Assembly: GCA_021793155.1 (NCBI GenBank) | Contig: JAJYTF010000020.1 | Span: 1 to 64,000 of the forward strand | Length of the DNA: 64,000 bases | Direction: 5' to 3' | Source: Pseudomonadota bacterium | GTDB taxonomy: Bacteria > Pseudomonadota > Alphaproteobacteria > Rhodospirillales > Magnetospirillaceae | The notes under the pieces: model-generated | What the model was told of the DNA's origin: nothing | The model's input: only the letters and a program-made list of their open reading frames with translations | The model's database searches: none | Shown here: piece after piece, positions 61,446 through 64,000 of the stretch | Layout of the letters: each line of letters opens with the position of its first letter | How positions within the stretch are numbered: the first letter of the stretch is position 1 | Program-made: the position numbers and the translations under genes

Positions 61446-61461
61446 TGTCGGGAGTCCGACA
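61446..61461. promoter_or_regulatory. NifA upstream activator sequence (TGT-N10-ACA)
   Basis: TGT-CGGGAGTCCG-ACA matches the NifA binding consensus exactly. It is placed about 50 bases upstream of the -24 element of the nifE promoter. NifA would activate RpoN polymerase from here under nitrogen limitation and low oxygen. Confidence 0.7.
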
Positions 61462-61500
61462 CGACATTGTCGGCTCCCGGCCTTCGAAATGTCGCCGATC

Positions 61501-62010
61501 TCATGACCCTCGGCCGCTCGCCGCGCCAGCGAGCCGGCGAAGTCCGTCGGCTTCCAGCCGGTAAGGGTGCCACTGTTCCAGTGCGACAAAACCCAGCCCT
61601 TCGTAGAAGGCGCGCGCCGACCGGTTCCAGGAGAGGACGTTGACGTCGAGGCGGCAGCAATCGCGTTCGACGGCGAGCCGGGCCGCCGCCGCCAGCAGTT
61701 CGCGTCCGATTCCGCGTCCGCGGGCGCCGTCCTCGACGTAGAGGTCATGCACGAACATGGCGGGCTTGCCGGCCCAGCTCGAATAGGCGTCGAGCAGCAC
61801 CACGCCGCCGCGGACCCTTCCTTCTCCCTCCGCGAGCAGCACCGAGAATCTCGGCTGCGGACCGAAACAGTCCCGCAGGACGGCATCCTCGGTGAGGGCT
61901 GGCACCATCCCGCTACGCTCGAACGCCGCAAGCTGGCGGATCAGGGCGACGATCCCCGCCGCGTCCGCGGCGACCGCGGCCCGGACGACGAGGGGTGGCT
62001 TCGCTGTCAT
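61501..62010 (-). CDS. GNAT-family N-acetyltransferase
   Basis: A 169-residue acetyltransferase. The acetyl-CoA loop is VEDGARGRGIGRELLAAAAR (about residues 92-111), and NRSARAFYEGLGFVAL is the standard C-terminal motif. The start at ATG 62010 fits the domain. It lies between nifK and nifE on the same strand, 86 bases after the nifK stop, and could be co-transcribed with nifHDK unless the hairpin at 62051-62080 stops transcription. Substrate unknown. Confidence 0.92.
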   Translation of the reverse strand: MTAKPPLVVRAAVAADAAGIVALIRQLAAFERSGMVPALTEDAVLRDCFGPQPRFSVLLAEGEGRVRGGVVLLDAYSSWAGKPAMFVHDLYVEDGARGRGIGRELLAAAARLAVERDCCRLDVNVLSWNRSARAFYEGLGFVALEQWHPYRLEADGLRRLAGAASGRGS

Positions 62011-62050
62011 TCTGCTGCCGCGCCAAGCATGGTCGCCTCCCGGAATGGAG

Positions 62051-62080
62051 GGAGGCTCCCCGCGAACACGAGGAGCCTCC
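62051..62080 (-). terminator. hairpin downstream of nifK
   Basis: Arms GGAGGCTCC (62051-62059) and GGAGCCTCC (62072-62080) form a nine-pair GC stem with a 12-base loop, 17 bases after the nifK stop on the minus strand. No T-run follows. It may attenuate reading into the acetyltransferase gene. Confidence 0.5.
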
Positions 62081-62096
62081 ACACTGGCCACGGCGG

Positions 62097-63626
62097 TCAG
62101 CGAGTCAGGTCGTAGGAGATGTCGCTCGACGCGTCGGCCACCTCAAATACGCGGTCCAGGATCTCCACAAGGATCCTCAGCGCCCCCTGATAGCCGAAGG
62201 TGGGGAAGCGGTGGTGATGGTGACGGTCGAAGATCGGGAAGGCCAGGCGTATCAACGGCGTTCCGGTATCCTTCTCGAGATACTTGCCGTAGGAGGAGCC
62301 GATCAGCAGATCCACCGGCTCGGTAAACAAAAGCGAGCGCATGTGCCACAGGTCCTTGCCGCGCCATACCTGGCCGCCGGCGCCGTAGGGCGAGGAGGCG
62401 AGCAGGGCCCTCGCCTTCTCTTCCCACTCGCCCGAGCCATTGGAGCAGAGGACGTGCACCGGCTCCATGCCCAGCTCCAGCAGAAAAGCGGTCATGCCGT
62501 AAGTGTAGTCGGGGTCGCCGAACACGGCGACGCGCTTGCCGTGCAGCCAGTGGATGCTGTCGGCGATGGCGTCCACCAGGCGGCCGCGCTCCACCTCGAT
62601 GGCTTCCGGGATCGGCTTGCCGGTCAGTTTGGCGATCGTCATGAAGAAGGCGTCGGTACCGGACAGGCCGAAGGGGCTGTTTAACGCAGCGACTTCCTGG
62701 CCCTTTCCGGCGATGTATTCCAGCGTCTTCTCGGTCGACCATTCCTGCAGCGACAGGGTCGCCTTGGCGTTGATCGCATTGCGGCCGTCATCGAGCGTGG
62801 TGCCGCCGTAGTAGATCTTGTAGGTGCCGTCGGTCGGACTGTCGAACGTGTCGGAAACGTCGCAGATCAGGGTGTAGTCCACCCCCATCAGATCCAGGTA
62901 GCGCTTCAGCTCGCGGTTGTTCGCCGGCGCGTAGCCGTCGAAGCCGGGAATGATGTTGATCTTGTCGTTGGCCTTGCGCTCGCGCTGGGCCTCGCGGTCC
63001 CAGAAGTAGTTGAGGACGCCCTTGATCATGTTGTCGTAGCCGGTCAGGTGACTGCCGACGAACGACGGCGTGTGGGCGAAGGGGGTGGGCAGATCGGCGG
63101 GGATGGCTTCCTTTTCCTTCGCCGTGGCGATGAAGGCTGAGAGGTCATCGCCGATGACCTCGGCCATGCAGGTGGTCGAGATGGCGATCATCTTCGGCTT
63201 GTAGAGCTGGTTGCAGTTCTGCAGGCCTTCCACCAGGTTGTTGAGGCCACCGAACACCGCGCCGTCTTCGGTCATGGAGTCCGACACGCAGACCGAGGCA
63301 TCCTTGAAGTGGCGGGACAGATGCGAGCGGAAATAGGCGGCGCAGCCCTGCGAGCCGTGCACATAGGGCATGCAGCCTTCGAAGCCGGCGGCGGCGAACA
63401 CCGCCCCCAGCGGCTGGCAGGCACGCGGCGGATTGATCACCGCATGCTGGCGGGCGAAATTCTTCTCACGATACTCCCAGGTCTTCGTGTACTCGAGCTG
63501 ATTGGCGACCTCGTCTTCTGTCGCCCGGCACTCGTAGTTTTCCTTCTTGAACTGGAAGAGCTCCTTGTATTCAGGCTCCTGGAACAAGGAAATGTGGTCT
63601 TTGACCTTGTCTGCACTCTGGGGCAT
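62097..63626 (-). CDS. nifK: nitrogenase molybdenum-iron protein beta chain
   Basis: A 509-residue NifK subunit. The start at ATG 63626 (AAGGAG upstream) begins MPQSADKVKDHISLFQEPEY. P-cluster ligands lie in PPRACQPLGAVFAAAGFEGC and VHGSQGCAAYFRSHLSRHFK; SDSMTEDGAVFGG and STTCMAEVIGDD are conserved. Length matches standard NifK of alphaproteobacteria. It forms the alpha2beta2 component I with NifD and is preceded by nifD after a 110-base gap containing a palindromic repeat. Confidence 0.97.
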   Translation of the reverse strand: MPQSADKVKDHISLFQEPEYKELFQFKKENYECRATEDEVANQLEYTKTWEYREKNFARQHAVINPPRACQPLGAVFAAAGFEGCMPYVHGSQGCAAYFRSHLSRHFKDASVCVSDSMTEDGAVFGGLNNLVEGLQNCNQLYKPKMIAISTTCMAEVIGDDLSAFIATAKEKEAIPADLPTPFAHTPSFVGSHLTGYDNMIKGVLNYFWDREAQRERKANDKINIIPGFDGYAPANNRELKRYLDLMGVDYTLICDVSDTFDSPTDGTYKIYYGGTTLDDGRNAINAKATLSLQEWSTEKTLEYIAGKGQEVAALNSPFGLSGTDAFFMTIAKLTGKPIPEAIEVERGRLVDAIADSIHWLHGKRVAVFGDPDYTYGMTAFLLELGMEPVHVLCSNGSGEWEEKARALLASSPYGAGGQVWRGKDLWHMRSLLFTEPVDLLIGSSYGKYLEKDTGTPLIRLAFPIFDRHHHHRFPTFGYQGALRILVEILDRVFEVADASSDISYDLTR

Positions 63627-63655
63627 GGAAAAACTCCTTAAATCCACTCCACCCT

Positions 63656-63719
63656 GTCATCCCGAGCGGAGCGAGGGATCTCCTTGAGCCACGGGATCCT
63701 TCGCTGCGCTCAGGATGAC
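63656..63719. repeat. palindromic dispersed repeat between nifD and nifK
   Basis: Two arms form an imperfect inverted repeat: GTCATCCCGAGCGGAGCGAG at the left (63656-63680 in full), and the reverse complement of its sister form GTCATCCTGAGCGCAGCGAA at the right (63694-63719). This sequence type, recognisable from many bacterial intergenic regions, can fold into a long hairpin in the nifDK mRNA. Confidence 0.75.
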
Positions 63720-63736
63720 GTGGGGTGAAGTCTGGC

Positions 63737-64000
63737 TTACGCAGCCTTCCACGGAGCCTTGATCTTGTTCCAGACGGGGGCGTTGATGGCCCGATCCATG
63801 TCGCGGGCGAACACCGCGAAGCCGTCGTAGCCGTGGTAGGGCCCCGAGTAGTCCCACGAGTGCATCTGGCGGAACGGCACGCCCATCTTCTGCGTGCCGT
63901 ACTTTTCCTTGATGCCCGAGCCGACCAGGTCGGGGCGAATCTTCTCGATGAAATGCTCCAGTTCGAATTCCGAAGCATCGTCATAGACCAACGTACCTTC
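63737..64000 (-). CDS. nifD: nitrogenase molybdenum-iron protein alpha chain, 3' end
   Basis: The C-terminal 87 residues of NifD, cut off by the window edge at 64000. [20 protein letters not shown] and [20 protein letters not shown] contain the homocitrate/FeMo-cofactor pocket His (in [13 protein letters not shown]), a hallmark of NifD. It is upstream of nifK in the normal nifHDK order. Codon use and composition match nifK. Confidence 0.97.
   Translation of the reverse strand, partial: EGTLVYDDASEFELEHFIEKIRPDLVGSGIKEKYGTQKMGVPFRQMHSWDYSGPYHGYDGFAVFARDMDRAINAPVWNKIKAPWKAA

Overview
The window is a GC-rich alphaproteobacterial chromosome segment. It most resembles a Rhodospirillales diazotroph (Magnetospirillum/Telmatospirillum-like; inferred from nif gene order, nitrogenase protein sequences, the F1-ATPase zeta-type inhibitor and the density of signalling proteins). 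No tRNA, rRNA, CRISPR array or intact insertion sequence was seen.

Region 1 (1-18.7 kb) is one long minus-strand unit read from about 17.8 kb down to 1. It starts with VirB-type type IV secretion genes (VirB2, VirB3, VirB4, three consecutive VirB5/TrbJ-like secreted proteins, a VirB7-like lipoprotein, VirB8, VirB9). It runs without a break, mostly with overlapping start/stop codons, into an R64-style type IVb thin-pilus set: lytic transglycosylase, prepilin peptidase, PilL, PilN secretin, PilO, PilP, PilQ ATPase, PilR and a short, possibly frameshifted prepilin. VirB6, VirB10, VirB11 and VirD4 are not in the window and may lie past coordinate 1. A divergent XRE/S24-like regulator sits at the head of the unit. 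This looks like the transfer module of an integrative element or an integrated plasmid.

Region 2 (18.7-48.5 kb) is mixed chromosomal backbone and signalling. It holds a receiver-pentapeptide fusion beside an OmpR-type regulator, SerA, an ATPase-zeta protein, an ammonium transporter behind a sigma-54-like promoter, a SufT/DUF59 protein with an NnrS-like membrane protein, a metallophosphatase, YchJ, LOG, ChaC and an enoyl-CoA hydratase. It also holds a CBSx4-PAS-GGDEF-EAL protein with a decayed EAL half, a pseudo-receiver, an OYE reductase, a three-repeat membrane protein, a pirin with a divergent LysR, a GH16-DUF4214 enzyme, a SlyB-like lipoprotein with a long Pro/Ala tail, a PEBP protein, a scar of a nos (N2O reductase) operon, an SbmA/YddA-type ABC protein whose ATPase motifs are destroyed, and a GH1 beta-glucosidase.

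Region 3 (48.8-54.5 kb) is a defence/stability patch. It carries four toxin-antitoxin pairs (Phd/PIN, MNT/HEPN, ParDE, RelE with a TIGR02574-type antitoxin), a double-HD HD-GYP protein and a lower-GC HD-domain gene.

Region 4 (54.6-64.0 kb) is the nitrogen-fixation cluster on the minus strand: nifD (3' end only), nifK, a GNAT gene, then nifE-nifN-nifX-DUF269-fdxB-nifQ-iscA(nif)-nifV-nifW. A NifA-type upstream site and a -24/-12 promoter precede nifE. nifW is read in frame into an HU DNA-binding domain. A palindromic dispersed repeat sits between nifD and nifK. Together these genes make the nitrogenase component I subunits, the FeMo-cofactor scaffold, Mo and electron donors, homocitrate and a maturation/protection factor; the ammonium transporter is a natural co-regulated partner.
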